A stretch of DNA of 64,000 bases from Nonomuraea sp. NEAU-A123 (lineage in GTDB: Bacteria; Actinomycetota; Actinomycetes; Streptosporangiales; Streptosporangiaceae), in assembly GCF_018603905.1 (NCBI RefSeq), contig NZ_JAHFZZ010000014.1:186001-250000 (forward strand), given 5' to 3'. Below the pieces are notes generated by a model. That model did no database searches and was not told where the DNA came from. It saw only the letters and a program-made list of their open reading frames with translations. Made by a program: the position numbers and the translations under genes. The stretch's first letter is position 1, and every line of letters begins with the position of its first letter. Of the stretch, positions 15,814 through 24,562 are shown in pieces.

Positions 15814-16947
15814 ATGCCCCCCAGGCGCTGGCTCGCCGCGGTGCTCCTCGCCGCCATCCTCGGCGGCGTGCTGACGGACCTGGTGCTTCCCGCTCCGGCG
15901 GCGGCGCACGACGTCACCACCACCGCCCAGGCCGAGGTGACCGGGACGGGCTCGAACGTCAAGGTGGTCCTCGACCTCGAGTACGACCTCCTGATGAAGT
16001 CGGCCTGGCTCTACGCCGAGGCCTACGACGCGAAGGAACGGACCGAGCAGCTCCGCCAGCTCAAGATCAACCGGGACGCCGTGACCGCGTACGTCACGGG
16101 CCGCTTCGCCGTGGCGTACGGCGACAAGCCGTGCGCGCCCACCCCGGTGGGCGACGCGGACGTGCGCCTGCGCGACAAGGTGGCCTTCGCCGTGGTCACC
16201 CTCACCTACGCCTGCCAGGGCGAGAGCGGGCAAGCCCACGCGATCTCCAGCGCGCTGTTCCCCGACTCCGAGTCCTTCGTCCACAGCACGAAGACCATCG
16301 TCCGGTACGACCTCGACGGCGAGAAGGGCTCCGGCGTGCTGGCCGCCACAGCCCCCACGCTGCGGGTCGGCGAGCACAAGGCGTCCAGCCAGATCGGCGA
16401 GTTCTTCCTGCTCGGCGCCGAGCATCTGCTGTTCGGCCTCGACCATGTCCTCTTCCTGCTCGCCCTGCTCATCGGCGCGCGCCGGCTCCGCGACGTCATC
16501 GTCACCGCCTCCGCCTTCACCGCCGCCCACAGCATCACCTTCCTCCTGGCGGCGATGGGCATCGTGGACGTTCCCAGCGCGATCGTCGAGCCGATCATCG
16601 CGGGCTCGATCATCGTCGTGGCGCTCGCCAACCTGCTGGGCCGGGCGGAAGACCGGCTGGGCAAGTGGCGGCTGCCCATCGTCTTCGCCTTCGGCCTGGT
16701 GCACGGGCTCGGCTTCGCCGGCGCGCTCGACATCGACCAGAGCGGCTCGTGGGCGCTGCTGCTGTCACTGCTGAGCTTCAACCTCGGCATCGAGGCCGCC
16801 CAGCTCGCGATCATCGCCGTGCTCTTTCCGCTGCTGGTGCTGCTGCGCCGGACGTCCGCCGCCCGCTGGACGGTGGCCGCGATGTCGGTCCCCATCGTGG
16901 CGGTCAGCCTGTACTGGTTCGTCGAGCGGATCCCCCTGCCGCTCTGA
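15814..16947 (+). CDS. HupE/UreJ-like membrane protein with N-terminal extracytoplasmic domain
   Basis: A 377-residue protein whose ATG follows CTGGAG. A signal sequence (RRWLAAVLLAAILGGVLTDL) precedes an extracytoplasmic domain of about 160 residues with two cysteines (KPCAPTP, LTYACQGE). Six to seven membrane helices follow, with the family signature GAEHLLFGLDHVLFLLALLI (about residues 206-225), then FTAAHSITFLLAA and FGLVHGLGFAGAL. Conserved His and Asp residues inside the helices suggest metal passage, and HupE/UreJ relatives are linked to nickel or cobalt supply; the metal here is not shown. The gene follows a metal-dependent phosphoesterase after a terminator, so a link with metal supply is only a suggestion. 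Confidence 0.85.
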   Translation: MPPRRWLAAVLLAAILGGVLTDLVLPAPAAAHDVTTTAQAEVTGTGSNVKVVLDLEYDLLMKSAWLYAEAYDAKERTEQLRQLKINRDAVTAYVTGRFAVAYGDKPCAPTPVGDADVRLRDKVAFAVVTLTYACQGESGQAHAISSALFPDSESFVHSTKTIVRYDLDGEKGSGVLAATAPTLRVGEHKASSQIGEFFLLGAEHLLFGLDHVLFLLALLIGARRLRDVIVTASAFTAAHSITFLLAAMGIVDVPSAIVEPIIAGSIIVVALANLLGRAEDRLGKWRLPIVFAFGLVHGLGFAGALDIDQSGSWALLLSLLSFNLGIEAAQLAIIAVLFPLLVLLRRTSAARWTVAAMSVPIVAVSLYWFVERIPLPL

Positions 16948-17010
16948 CGGAAGGGCCGCCCGCTCGACCCGACCTCGAGCACGCGTTGCTACGAAGCGTG
17001 CAGGCATCGG

Positions 17011-17130
17011 GTCGACTGGCACACGCTCAACGGTGTCGCCGCACTGCCGGCCATCGCGCTGGCGACGACCGTCGTCGCGTTCGCCGTCAAGGCCGGCCGG
17101 AAACTGGTCCTGCTGTCGTTCAGCCCGCTC
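17011..17130 (+). pseudogene. Fragment of a membrane protein (DUF998-like character)
   Basis: One frame reads VDWHTLNGVAALPAIALATT, then VVAFAVKAGRKLVLLSFSPL: one clean membrane helix and a basic loop, with no start, RBS or stop of its own. The style recalls an internal helix of DUF998-type four- to six-helix proteins, but this is weak. At about 17130 the frame changes into a DAHP synthase fragment, so two gene pieces appear to have been joined by deletion. Confidence 0.35.
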
Positions 17131-17134
17131 CGGG

Positions 17135-17344
17135 CGCGCGTTCGCCGTGCCGCCGCTCACGCTCGCCGCCGCGGCGGCGGGGGCGGACGGGGCCATCCTC
17201 GACGTGCACATCGACCCGTCCAGTGCGTTGTGCGATGCCGACCAGGCGCTGACCGTCGAGGAGTTCAAGAGCACGATGGTCGATCTGGAGCGGATCCTGG
17301 CCGTGCTCGGACGTCATGTCGCCCGGCACGGCCCGCATGCCTGA
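17135..17344 (+). pseudogene. 3' remnant of a DAHP synthase (aroG/kdsA-type) gene
   Basis: The frame reads RAFAVPPLTLAAAAAGADGA, ILDVHIDPSSALCDADQALT, then VEEFKSTMVDLERILAVLGR before the stop at 17344. This is the C-terminal strand-helix of class I 3-deoxy-7-phosphoheptulonate synthases, where PLAxAAxAAGADGxxxEVHxxPxxALSDxxQSL is usual. The first three quarters of the enzyme, with the metal and PEP sites, are absent. DAHP synthases are often duplicated inside clusters for shikimate-derived metabolites; together with the acyl carrier protein and exporter nearby, this suggests the relic of such a cluster. Confidence 0.65.
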
Positions 17345-17366
17345 CGCGGCTTGGTCGAGGGCCTGG

Positions 17367-17624
17367 TCAGACCGCCTGGATGAGGTACTGATTGACCACC
17401 TGGACGAGATCTCCGGGGGTGGCGGCCTTGGCGATGACGCTGTCGTCCAGCAGCACTCCGAACTCCCGCTCGATCCTGGCGGCCGTCTCCAGCACCGCGA
17501 GCGAGTCGTAGCCCAGCTCGGCGATGGACGTGTCGGCGATGTCGCCGGACAGGTCGACTGCCTCGTCCTCTCCGGCGCATTCGCGAAGGATGCGGGTGAG
17601 GTCGTCCATGGTGAACACGCGCAT
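17367..17624 (-). CDS. Acyl carrier protein
   Basis: An 85-residue ACP. I chose the ATG at 17624 because AAAGG lies about 8 nt upstream; a GTG 11 codons earlier gives a less typical N-terminus. The phosphopantetheine site is ELGYDSLAVLETAARIE, with the attachment serine in the DSL triad (about residue 43). The acidic helix pattern and final VVNQYLIQAV match type II polyketide-type ACPs. There is no ketosynthase, acyltransferase or phosphopantetheinyl transferase in view. It is divergent from a SARP/AfsR regulator (173-bp gap) and converges on the DAHP synthase remnant. Inferred: a surviving piece of a decayed polyketide or mixed-pathway cluster, or a stand-alone carrier used by distant enzymes. 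Confidence 0.9.
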   Translation of the reverse strand: MRVFTMDDLTRILRECAGEDEAVDLSGDIADTSIAELGYDSLAVLETAARIEREFGVLLDDSVIAKAATPGDLVQVVNQYLIQAV

Positions 17625-17797
17625 GGCGGAGGCCTTTCTCAACCGGCTTCTGGACACGTTTGTGGGCCGTTCTGATCCCAGAATCCGCGACGACGCTCAA
17701 CGCGTGCTCGAGCCGCCTTAGATTGACCATCGTCGTTTTACCGAGAAAGATGATCTGTCAAATGCGCGCGTCCGCCGTGATATGAGATTCTTGCCCG

Positions 17798-20700
17798 GTG
17801 AAGGTCGCGGTTTTGGGCCCCCTGGAGGTCTCCGCCCCGGACGGCCGCCCGGTGGAGATCGGCGGCCCCAAGGTGCGTGCCCTTCTCATCCGTCTCGCCC
17901 TCGCTCCGGGGCGGGTCGTGAGCGTGGATTCCCTGATGGACGACCTGTGGGGGGAGGAGCTGCCGGCCGGGGTGGTCAACGCCCTGCAGTCGCTGGTCTC
18001 GCGCCTGCGCCACGCCCTGGCGCCCATCGGGACGTCGCTCGTCGAGTCGTTGCCCGGCGGCTACCGGCTCGCGCTCGCCGCCGACGACGTCGACGCCTAT
18101 CGGTTCGAGCGGCTGGCCGCCGAGGGCAGACGGGCCCTGACGACGGGCCGGGCCGATCGGGCCGCCGACCTCCTGCGCGAGGCTCTGGCACTGTGGCGGG
18201 CCGAGGAGGCGCTGACCGCCGCCGCGCACGCGCCGTTCGCCGCCCCCGCCGCCGCCCGGCTGGCCGAGCTCCGGCTGAACGCCGTGGAGGACCAGGTGGA
18301 GTCCCGTCTGCGCCTGGGCAGGCACGCCGAGATCGTCGCCCCCCTTGAGGCGCTGGTCTTCGCCCAGCCGCTGCGCGAGCGCCCGCGGGCTCAGCTCATG
18401 CGGGCGTTGTCCGGGCTCGGCAGGCAGGCCGAGGCGCTGGCCGTGTACGCGGACGCGCGCGCGACGTTCGCCGCCGAGCTGGGCATCGAGCCGTCGGCGG
18501 AGTTACGGGATCTCCAACTGGCCATCCTGCGCGATGATCCCGGCCTGCGCCCGGCCCCGGCGCCCCGGCGGCGGGCCACCAACCTGCGCGCGCAGCTCAC
18601 CAGCTTCGTGGGCAGAGACCGGGAGATCGAGGCCGTCGCCGCGCTGTTGTCCGGCAACCGCCTGGTCACGCTGGTGGGGCCGGGGGGAGTGGGCAAGACC
18701 CGGCTGGCCGAGGAGGTGGCCACCCGATTACGCGAGCGTCCCATGGACGGCGTCTGGATCGCGGAACTGGCCAGGGCCCGCGAACCCGGTGACCTGCCCA
18801 CCATCCTCATCCAGACCCTGGACATCCGCGAGAAGGGCCTCCTCCAGGCCGCCGCGCCCACCAGGGACCCGGTGGAGCGGCTGATCGAGACGCTGGCCGA
18901 CCGGCGCCCGCTGATCATCATGGACAACTGCGAGCACGTGATCGCCGCCGCGGCGGCGCTGGCCAACCGGCTCATCTCGGCCTGCCCCAGGCTGCAGATC
19001 CTGGCCACCAGCAGGGAGCCGCTGGGCATCACAGGAGAGGTGCTGTGGCCCATCCAGCCCCTGGCCACCCCACCCGAGCACGTGACGGGCACGGACGTGC
19101 TGGACTACCCGGCCGCGCGGCTGTTCGCCGACCGCGCGGTCTCCGTGCGCCCCGGGTTCGCCGCGGAGGCGTCAGCCGCCCTGATCGCCGAGGTCTGCCG
19201 CCGCCTGGACGGGCTGCCCCTGGCCATCGAGCTGGCGGCCGCGCGACTGCGCTCGATGCCGCTCGCCCAGCTCGCCGCCCGGCTCGACGACCGGTTCCGG
19301 CTGCTGACGGCGGGCAGCAGGACGGCTCTTCCCCGCCACCAGACGCTGCGCGCGGTCGTGGAGTGGAGCTGGGACCTGCTCGACGACGCCGAGCGGCTGC
19401 TGGCCCGCAGGTTCTCGGTCTTCACGGGCGGCGCCGGCCCGGAGTACATCCAGCAGGTGTGCGCGGGTGACGAGCTCGCCGCCGTGGACGTGCTCGATCT
19501 GCTCGCGGCGCTCGCCGACAAGTCACTGATCACGGTGGAGCTCACCGACGCCAGCGAGCAGGGCCGCTACCGGATGCTGGAGACGGTACGGGTGTACGGC
19601 GCCGAACGGCTGGCCGAGGCGGGCGAGGCCGAAGCCGTCGAGGCCGCGCACGTCCGCTGCTTCCTGGAGCTGGCCGCGTCGGCCGAGCCCTGGTTACGGA
19701 CCGCGGAACAGGTCAAGTGGATGGCGCGGGTGGCGGCCGAGCACGACAACCTGTTGAGCGCGCTGCGCCGGGCGGCCAGGGCCGGGGACGCTGACACGGC
19801 TGTGCGGTTCGGGGCGGTGCTCGGCTGGTACTGGATGATCCGCGGCAATTACGTCGAGGCGCGGGCGTGGCTGGACGAGGCGCTGGCGGTGCCGGGGGAG
19901 TCGCAAGGGGTCGAGCGCCGGGTCGCCTCGGCGTACCAGGCGCTCGCCGCGCTCGTCAGCGGCGACCAGCCGCCCGAGCGCACGCGGGCGCGGCCCCCGC
20001 TGCGGGAGGAGCCGCGCCCCGGAGCGGATCCCCCGGCGGTGGTCCTGCTGGAACTGGTGTCCGCGATGCTGGCCTACGACCATGGCCGGCTCGTGGGGGC
20101 GCTGGAGCGGTACGCGGCCCATCCTGACCCGTGGACGCGGGCCCTGCTCCTGCTGATGCGGGCCTTCGCCGCCGAGCAGATGGGCGAGGGGGCCAGCGTG
20201 GTCACCCACCTGCGGGCGGCGCTCGACGCGTTCCGGAAGGTGGGAGACCGGTGGGGACTCATCACCACCCTGAACGCCCTGGCCGAGGAGCAGGGACTGC
20301 GCGGCGACAGCGCCGGGGCGGTGTGCACGTGCGAGGAGGCGCTCCAGGCGGCGATCGAGCTGGGATCGCCCGAGGAGGTGCTCAGCGTCCGCGTGCGCCT
20401 GGGCGTCGAGCGGGCCCGCGCCGGCGACGTGCCCGGCGGTCGGGCGCAGCTCATGGAGGTGCTCGACGTGGCCGAGGCCGCGCACGAGACGCAACTGCTG
20501 GCCCGCCGCGCGCTCGGCGAGATCGCCTGCCGGGCGGGAGAACTGGCCGAGGCGCGCCGCCAGTACGAGCTGGCGCTGGCCGGATTCGCCGCGAACGCCC
20601 TGGTGACCAGCCAGGTGCGGGCGCTGATCCTGATCGGGCTCGGCTGGACGGCCCTGGCGGAGGGCGCGGCCGACGAGGCCGCGGCGCTGTTCGGGGAGGC

Positions 20701-21010
20701 GGCCGGGTCGGCGATCGAGCACAGGAGCGCCCAGACGCTGGCCGGGGCCGCGGAGGGCCTGGCCGCGATCGCCGTGGCCGGGCGGGAGACGGACCGCGCC
20801 GCCGCGCTGCTGGGGTTCGCGACCCGGCTGCGCGGCAGCCTCGACCTCGGCAATCCGGACGTGGTCCGCCTCATCTCGACCGTCCGCGCCCTCCTGGGGG
20901 AGGACGCCTACCGGGCCGCGCACGCCCGCGGCATGGCGCTGTCCACGGAGGAGGCGGACACGCTCATCCCGGGCCTCCGCCCGCCAGGGGATCAGGTACG
21001 GCGGAAGTAG
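17798..21010 (+). CDS. SARP/AfsR-type regulator (BTAD, AAA/NB-ARC, TPR)
   Basis: A 1,070-residue protein with GTG start and only a weak RBS. The DNA-binding domain is at about 1-95 (VAVLGPLEVSAPDGRPVEIG, DLWGEELPAGVVNALQSLVS, LPGGYRLAL). BTAD extends to about 245 (ARATFAAELGIEPSAELRDL). The ATPase begins at about 270 with FVGRDREIEAVAALL, Walker A TLVGPGGVGKTRLAEEVATR and Walker B-like LIIMDNCEHVI; the TSREPLGITGE block is the form seen in LuxR-like and AfsR-like STAND proteins of actinomycetes. Helical TPR repeats fill about 640-1050. It is divergent from the acyl carrier protein gene and overlaps tail to tail with the exporter permease gene by 19 bp. Likely a pathway-specific activator of the neighbouring exporter and lost cluster. 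It carries three TTA codons. Confidence 0.9.
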   Translation: MKVAVLGPLEVSAPDGRPVEIGGPKVRALLIRLALAPGRVVSVDSLMDDLWGEELPAGVVNALQSLVSRLRHALAPIGTSLVESLPGGYRLALAADDVDAYRFERLAAEGRRALTTGRADRAADLLREALALWRAEEALTAAAHAPFAAPAAARLAELRLNAVEDQVESRLRLGRHAEIVAPLEALVFAQPLRERPRAQLMRALSGLGRQAEALAVYADARATFAAELGIEPSAELRDLQLAILRDDPGLRPAPAPRRRATNLRAQLTSFVGRDREIEAVAALLSGNRLVTLVGPGGVGKTRLAEEVATRLRERPMDGVWIAELARAREPGDLPTILIQTLDIREKGLLQAAAPTRDPVERLIETLADRRPLIIMDNCEHVIAAAAALANRLISACPRLQILATSREPLGITGEVLWPIQPLATPPEHVTGTDVLDYPAARLFADRAVSVRPGFAAEASAALIAEVCRRLDGLPLAIELAAARLRSMPLAQLAARLDDRFRLLTAGSRTALPRHQTLRAVVEWSWDLLDDAERLLARRFSVFTGGAGPEYIQQVCAGDELAAVDVLDLLAALADKSLITVELTDASEQGRYRMLETVRVYGAERLAEAGEAEAVEAAHVRCFLELAASAEPWLRTAEQVKWMARVAAEHDNLLSALRRAARAGDADTAVRFGAVLGWYWMIRGNYVEARAWLDEALAVPGESQGVERRVASAYQALAALVSGDQPPERTRARPPLREEPRPGADPPAVVLLELVSAMLAYDHGRLVGALERYAAHPDPWTRALLLLMRAFAAEQMGEGASVVTHLRAALDAFRKVGDRWGLITTLNALAEEQGLRGDSAGAVCTCEEALQAAIELGSPEEVLSVRVRLGVERARAGDVPGGRAQLMEVLDVAEAAHETQLLARRALGEIACRAGELAEARRQYELALAGFAANALVTSQVRALILIGLGWTALAEGAADEAAALFGEAAGSAIEHRSAQTLAGAAEGLAAIAVAGRETDRAAALLGFATRLRGSLDLGNPDVVRLISTVRALLGEDAYRAAHARGMALSTEEADTLIPGLRPPGDQVRRK

Positions 21011-21789
21011 GCCCGTACGGCCAGCGGGGCGAAGACGATCACGATGCCGACGCCCCAGAGCGCGGTGTAGAGCACCGGCTCGGCCACCGGGCCGCCGAGC
21101 ATCAGCCCCCGGGTCGCGTTCACCACCTGTGTCACCGGGCTGACCTTCACCCATGCCTGCAACCACGTGGGCAGCGTCTCGGTCTTCACCAGCACGTTGC
21201 TGATGATGGTCAGCGGGAACATCACGATGAACCCGATGCCCTGCACCGTCTGCGGGTTCTTCACGGTCAGCCCCACCGTGGCGGGGATGCAGCACAGCGC
21301 GAGCGCGAACCCCAGCGTCACCAGGCAGGCCGCCAGCCCGGCCAGCAGCCCGTTCTGGAACCTGAACCCCAGGATCGAGCCGAAGCCCACCAGCGCCACC
21401 ATGGAGATCACGTAGCGCCCGGCGTCGCCGAACACGGCCCCGGCCAGCGGCGCCCATCGCGCGATGGGCAGGCTGCGGAACCTGTCGACGATGCCCTTGT
21501 TGGCGTCGGCGTTCAACGCGACCCCGATGCCCATCGTGGCGAACAGCACCGTCTGCACCATCAACCCCGGCACCAGGAACTGCAGGTACGCCCGCCAGTC
21601 CCCGGAGATCGCCCCGCCGAACAGGAACGCGAAGATGATCACGAAGACGATCGGCTGGATGATCACGTCGACGAGTTGCTCAGGTGAGTTGCGTACCTTG
21701 AGCAGGTTGCGCCACGTCAGCGTGCCGCTGTGCTTGATCGCGGCCAGCAGCCCGACGCGCTGCGGCTCCGCGATGGTCTCGACGGTCAT
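20992..21789 (-). CDS. ABC-2 type exporter permease (DrrB-like)
   Basis: A 265-residue membrane protein. The ATG at 21789 overlaps the ATPase stop as ATGA, so the pair is translationally coupled; the longer frame upstream is the ATPase gene in another frame. It has about six helices: PIVFVIIFAFLFGGAISGDW, LVPGLMVQTVLFATMGIGVA, the sequence GIVDRFRSLPIARWAPLAG (the conserved cytoplasmic loop of DrrB/NodJ proteins), and IVMFPLTIISNVLV. DrrAB-type pairs export antibiotics and give self-resistance. Here no complete biosynthetic cluster remains, so substrate is unknown. The gene converges on the SARP regulator. Confidence 0.9.
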   Translation of the reverse strand: MTVETIAEPQRVGLLAAIKHSGTLTWRNLLKVRNSPEQLVDVIIQPIVFVIIFAFLFGGAISGDWRAYLQFLVPGLMVQTVLFATMGIGVALNADANKGIVDRFRSLPIARWAPLAGAVFGDAGRYVISMVALVGFGSILGFRFQNGLLAGLAACLVTLGFALALCCIPATVGLTVKNPQTVQGIGFIVMFPLTIISNVLVKTETLPTWLQAWVKVSPVTQVVNATRGLMLGGPVAEPVLYTALWGVGIVIVFAPLAVRAYFRRT

Positions 21790-22739
21790 GTCGCGGTCCT
21801 CTCCGGGCTCCGGCCAGTGGTGATCATGAGGAAGACCTCGTCCAGGCTGGGCAGGCGGAAGGCCAGCTCGCGTACGGCGATGCCGTCCTCGCCGAGCCGC
21901 CGCACGACGACCGACAGCAGCGCGGGGTCGTCCACCGTGACGGCGACCCGCGAGTCCTCGGCGTTGCGCACCGGAGCCGTGCCCGTCACCTCGGCGAGAA
22001 TCGCCGCGGCCCGGTCGAGATGCGCCGGGTCGATCGGCCACACGTCCAGCGTCTGCTGGCCGATCTGGGCGCGTAGCTCGTCGGTGGTGCCATGGGCGAT
22101 GACCCGGCCGTGGTCGACCACGACGATCCCGTCGGCGAGCTGGTCCGCCTCGTCCAGGTACTGGGTGGTGAGCAGGACGGTGGTGCCGTCGGCGACCATC
22201 TCGCGGATCATCTGCCACACATCGTTGCGGCTACGCGGGTCGAGGCCCGTGGTGGGCTCATCGAGGAAGAGCACCCGGGGCCGGGCGACGAGGCTGGCCG
22301 CCAGATCGAGCCTGCGGCGCATGCCTCCCGAGTAGGTGGACGTCAGCCGTTCGCCGGCGGCGGCCAGGTCGAAGTGCTCCAGCAGTTCCCTGGTCCGCCG
22401 CTTGGCGTCCGGCCTGGACAGGCCCGCGAGCCTGGAGATCAGCACGAGGTTCTGAATGCCGGTGAGATCCTCGTCGATCGAGGCGTACTGCCCGGTCAGC
22501 CCGATGCGCCGGCGTACCAGCGTGCCCTCGCGTACGACGTCGTGTCCGGCCACCCGGGCGCGTCCCGCGTCCGGCGGCATCAGCGTGGCCAGGATGCGTA
22601 CGGCGGTCGTCTTGCCCGCTCCGTTGGGACCGAGCAGCCCGAGCACCGTGCCCGCGGGCACGGCCAGGTCGACGCGGTCCAGGGCGGTCGTCTCTCCGAA
22701 CCTCTTCGTGAGGCCCTCTGCCTCAATGGCGTAGGTCAT
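21786..22739 (-). CDS. ABC transporter ATP-binding protein (DrrA-like)
   Basis: A 317-residue ATPase that starts at the ATG at 22739 (MTYAIEAEGLTKRFGETTAL); the 44 codons upstream in frame are not protein-like. The motifs are complete: Walker A GLLGPNGAGKTTAVRI, the DrrA-typical GLTGQYASIDEDLTGIQNL, signature TYSGGMRRRLDLAASLV, Walker B VLFLDEPTTGLDPRSRNDVW, and the switch His in LLTTQYLDEADQLAD, with Gln where many ATPases have His. The C-terminal domain ends with FRLPSLDEVFLMITTG, as in daunorubicin-resistance ATPases. It powers the coupled permease. Confidence 0.92.
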   Translation of the reverse strand: MTYAIEAEGLTKRFGETTALDRVDLAVPAGTVLGLLGPNGAGKTTAVRILATLMPPDAGRARVAGHDVVREGTLVRRRIGLTGQYASIDEDLTGIQNLVLISRLAGLSRPDAKRRTRELLEHFDLAAAGERLTSTYSGGMRRRLDLAASLVARPRVLFLDEPTTGLDPRSRNDVWQMIREMVADGTTVLLTTQYLDEADQLADGIVVVDHGRVIAHGTTDELRAQIGQQTLDVWPIDPAHLDRAAAILAEVTGTAPVRNAEDSRVAVTVDDPALLSVVVRRLGEDGIAVRELAFRLPSLDEVFLMITTGRSPERTAT

Positions 22740-22918
22740 GATCGCCAGCTTGCCGGGCACGCCTGAGAGTCCGGGCACAGCGGCTGACAGCGGCTGACAG
22801 GCGCTGCCAGTCAGCGGCAGCCGGGGTCGCGGGCACTCACGGACGCCCGCCCGGTCGACTCGTACTTCCACCTACTGGAGCTGTCGGCGGACGGCTGAGG
22901 GAGCCGCGAAGGAAGGGG

Positions 22919-22953
22919 GCCGGATGGCGGGCGATCCCGCTCCGCCATCCGGC
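22919..22953 (-). terminator. Hairpin terminator of the YD-repeat phospholipase gene
   Basis: GCCGGATGGCGG (22919-22930) pairs perfectly with CCGCCATCCGGC (22942-22953), 12 bp with an 11-nt loop. It lies 7 nt beyond the stop codon of the minus-strand gene. Confidence 0.75.
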
Positions 22954-22960
22954 TTCTGGC

Positions 22961-24562
22961 TCAGGTGTTGTCCGCGCCGTTCTTGGGATTGCCGAGGCGG
23001 ACGCCTTGGCGGTAGACCCACGCCCATCTCCTGCAGACGGGGCGTACCAGGACGAAGTAGGCGTTGCACGTCCAGTTCTTCAGCGTGCTGTAGAACACGT
23101 CGTCCACCTGGGACTTGCGGTACCTGTCGAGGTAGTACTTGTAGTGCTTGTAGGTGTTGCCGATCAGCCCGTAGCCATAGTCATGCATGTCACAGGCGGG
23201 GCGGAAGTCGAACCCCGAGGGGCGGTCCGGGGCGTTCGTGCAGTGGTCGTAGGTGATGCCGACGACAAAGCGCTTGCTGGGGAGCTGCTTCCACAGCGGC
23301 TTGTGCCAGCCGTTGTGCGCGACCCAGGCGGAGCAGCCGGCTCGCTGGTAGTACAGCCACTTCCAGGCGTCGTTGCAGTAGGAAGGATAGGCCTGGGGGT
23401 TGGAGATGTCGCCGGGGAGGAAGTCGCCCGGGGCCGGCGCGGTGGCGTTGGGGTCGTTGATTCCCGTCGCGCCCTGCATGGTATCGCCGGCGGTCGGGCG
23501 CGCGGTGTCGGTGGCGGTCGCGGTGGGGGCCGCGGTGCCTGCCGCGAAGGACAGTTGCCAGCCGCCGTCCGTGGGCGAGTCGATCGACGTCAGGCGGCCG
23601 ATCTGGTCGTAGGCGTACGTCGCCGCGGGGGAGGTGCTCTGGGTGGGATCGGCCACGGTGCGGAGCAGGCCGTTGGGGTCGTATCCGTAGCTGGCCACGG
23701 TCTGCGGCGCCGCCGTGCCGGAGGTGAGCGTGATCTGCTTGAGCCGGCCCGCGAAGTCACCGAAGGAGGACGAGGTGGCCGTGGTCGAGGTGGCGTATTG
23801 GACGGTCAGTGTTTCCTCGGGGGTCTCCCCGGCGGCCGGTTCCTTGACGGTGCTGACGCGGCCCTGGGAGTCGTAGGTCACCGCGGCGGTGCCATAGGCG
23901 GTGTTGCCGGTGGCCGTCGCCCGCCAGGTGTCGGTGCCCTGCAGCCCGTCGATCTTGTTCCAGGTGTAGGTGAGGCTGAGCTCGGCATTGCTCTGGGCGA
24001 AGGTGTCGTCGCCCGTCTCCGTGGCGCCCTTGTCCATCGCGATCGTTTCGGAGATGGAGGTGCGCATGACCCCGGCCGTCGCGTCCCACCGGCTCGTTTC
24101 GGCGATCTTGGAGCCGTCGGTGCTCTCGTAGCGGTTGACGCCGCCGCCGTCGGGGAAGGAGACGCTGCTCTTGAACTCGTAGCGGGTCGAGTTTCCCTCG
24201 TCGAGCTCGGTGACGACGATGGCGCCGCTCTGGGTCTCCAGTTTCCTGTCGATCATCCCGCCGAGGAATTCGGCCTTCCAGCCCGGCCCGAACACCGCCA
24301 TCTCGGGACGGGACGGCAGGGCTGACTGCGGCCGAGCCAGGTCATCGGCTCCGGTGGCCACGCCGTGCGAACGGCCGATCACACCGGCCGGCACGTCGGT
24401 TTCGCTGATCTTGAAGGTGTCGGTGTCGGTGAAGTACAGGCCCGGACCGACCTGCTGGACCACGTCTGGATCTGCCGCATTGGCGGTGGCGGCGGATGCC
24501 ACGGGTGAAAGCAGCGGGAGTAACACCGCCGCGATGCTGATGGTGAATGTTAATCGACGCAA
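22961..24562 (-). CDS. Secreted YD/RHS-repeat protein with C-terminal phospholipase A2 domain
   Basis: A 533-residue protein. The start is a TTG at 24562 with CAGGAG well placed, giving MRRLTFTISIAAVLLPLLSP, a Sec signal. Residues about 40-330 hold degenerate YD/RHS-type units (TRYEFKSSVSFPDGGGVNRY, GRVSTVKEPAAGE, ASYGYDPNGLLRTVADPTQS, TYAYDQIGRLTSIDSP). After a Thr/Ala linker, residues about 400-533 match the bacterial secreted phospholipase A2 family: DHCTNAPDRPSGFDFRPACD, MHDYGYG with the catalytic His-Asp pair (about 458-459), and SQVDDVFYSTLKNWTC with the second aspartate. Predicted reaction: release of the sn-2 fatty acid from phospholipids, Ca-dependent. The layout resembles a polymorphic toxin, with YD repeats carrying a toxic tip. 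No immunity gene is recognisable; the next gene downstream is the exporter ATPase. Confidence 0.85.
   Translation of the reverse strand: MRRLTFTISIAAVLLPLLSPVASAATANAADPDVVQQVGPGLYFTDTDTFKISETDVPAGVIGRSHGVATGADDLARPQSALPSRPEMAVFGPGWKAEFLGGMIDRKLETQSGAIVVTELDEGNSTRYEFKSSVSFPDGGGVNRYESTDGSKIAETSRWDATAGVMRTSISETIAMDKGATETGDDTFAQSNAELSLTYTWNKIDGLQGTDTWRATATGNTAYGTAAVTYDSQGRVSTVKEPAAGETPEETLTVQYATSTTATSSSFGDFAGRLKQITLTSGTAAPQTVASYGYDPNGLLRTVADPTQSTSPAATYAYDQIGRLTSIDSPTDGGWQLSFAAGTAAPTATATDTARPTAGDTMQGATGINDPNATAPAPGDFLPGDISNPQAYPSYCNDAWKWLYYQRAGCSAWVAHNGWHKPLWKQLPSKRFVVGITYDHCTNAPDRPSGFDFRPACDMHDYGYGLIGNTYKHYKYYLDRYRKSQVDDVFYSTLKNWTCNAYFVLVRPVCRRWAWVYRQGVRLGNPKNGADNT

Noticed and set aside
22740..22871. 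44 extra N-terminal codons of the DrrA-like ATPase
   Set aside because: The sequence before MTYAIEAEGLTK is not conserved-looking and the usual DrrA start is at the ATG at 22739.
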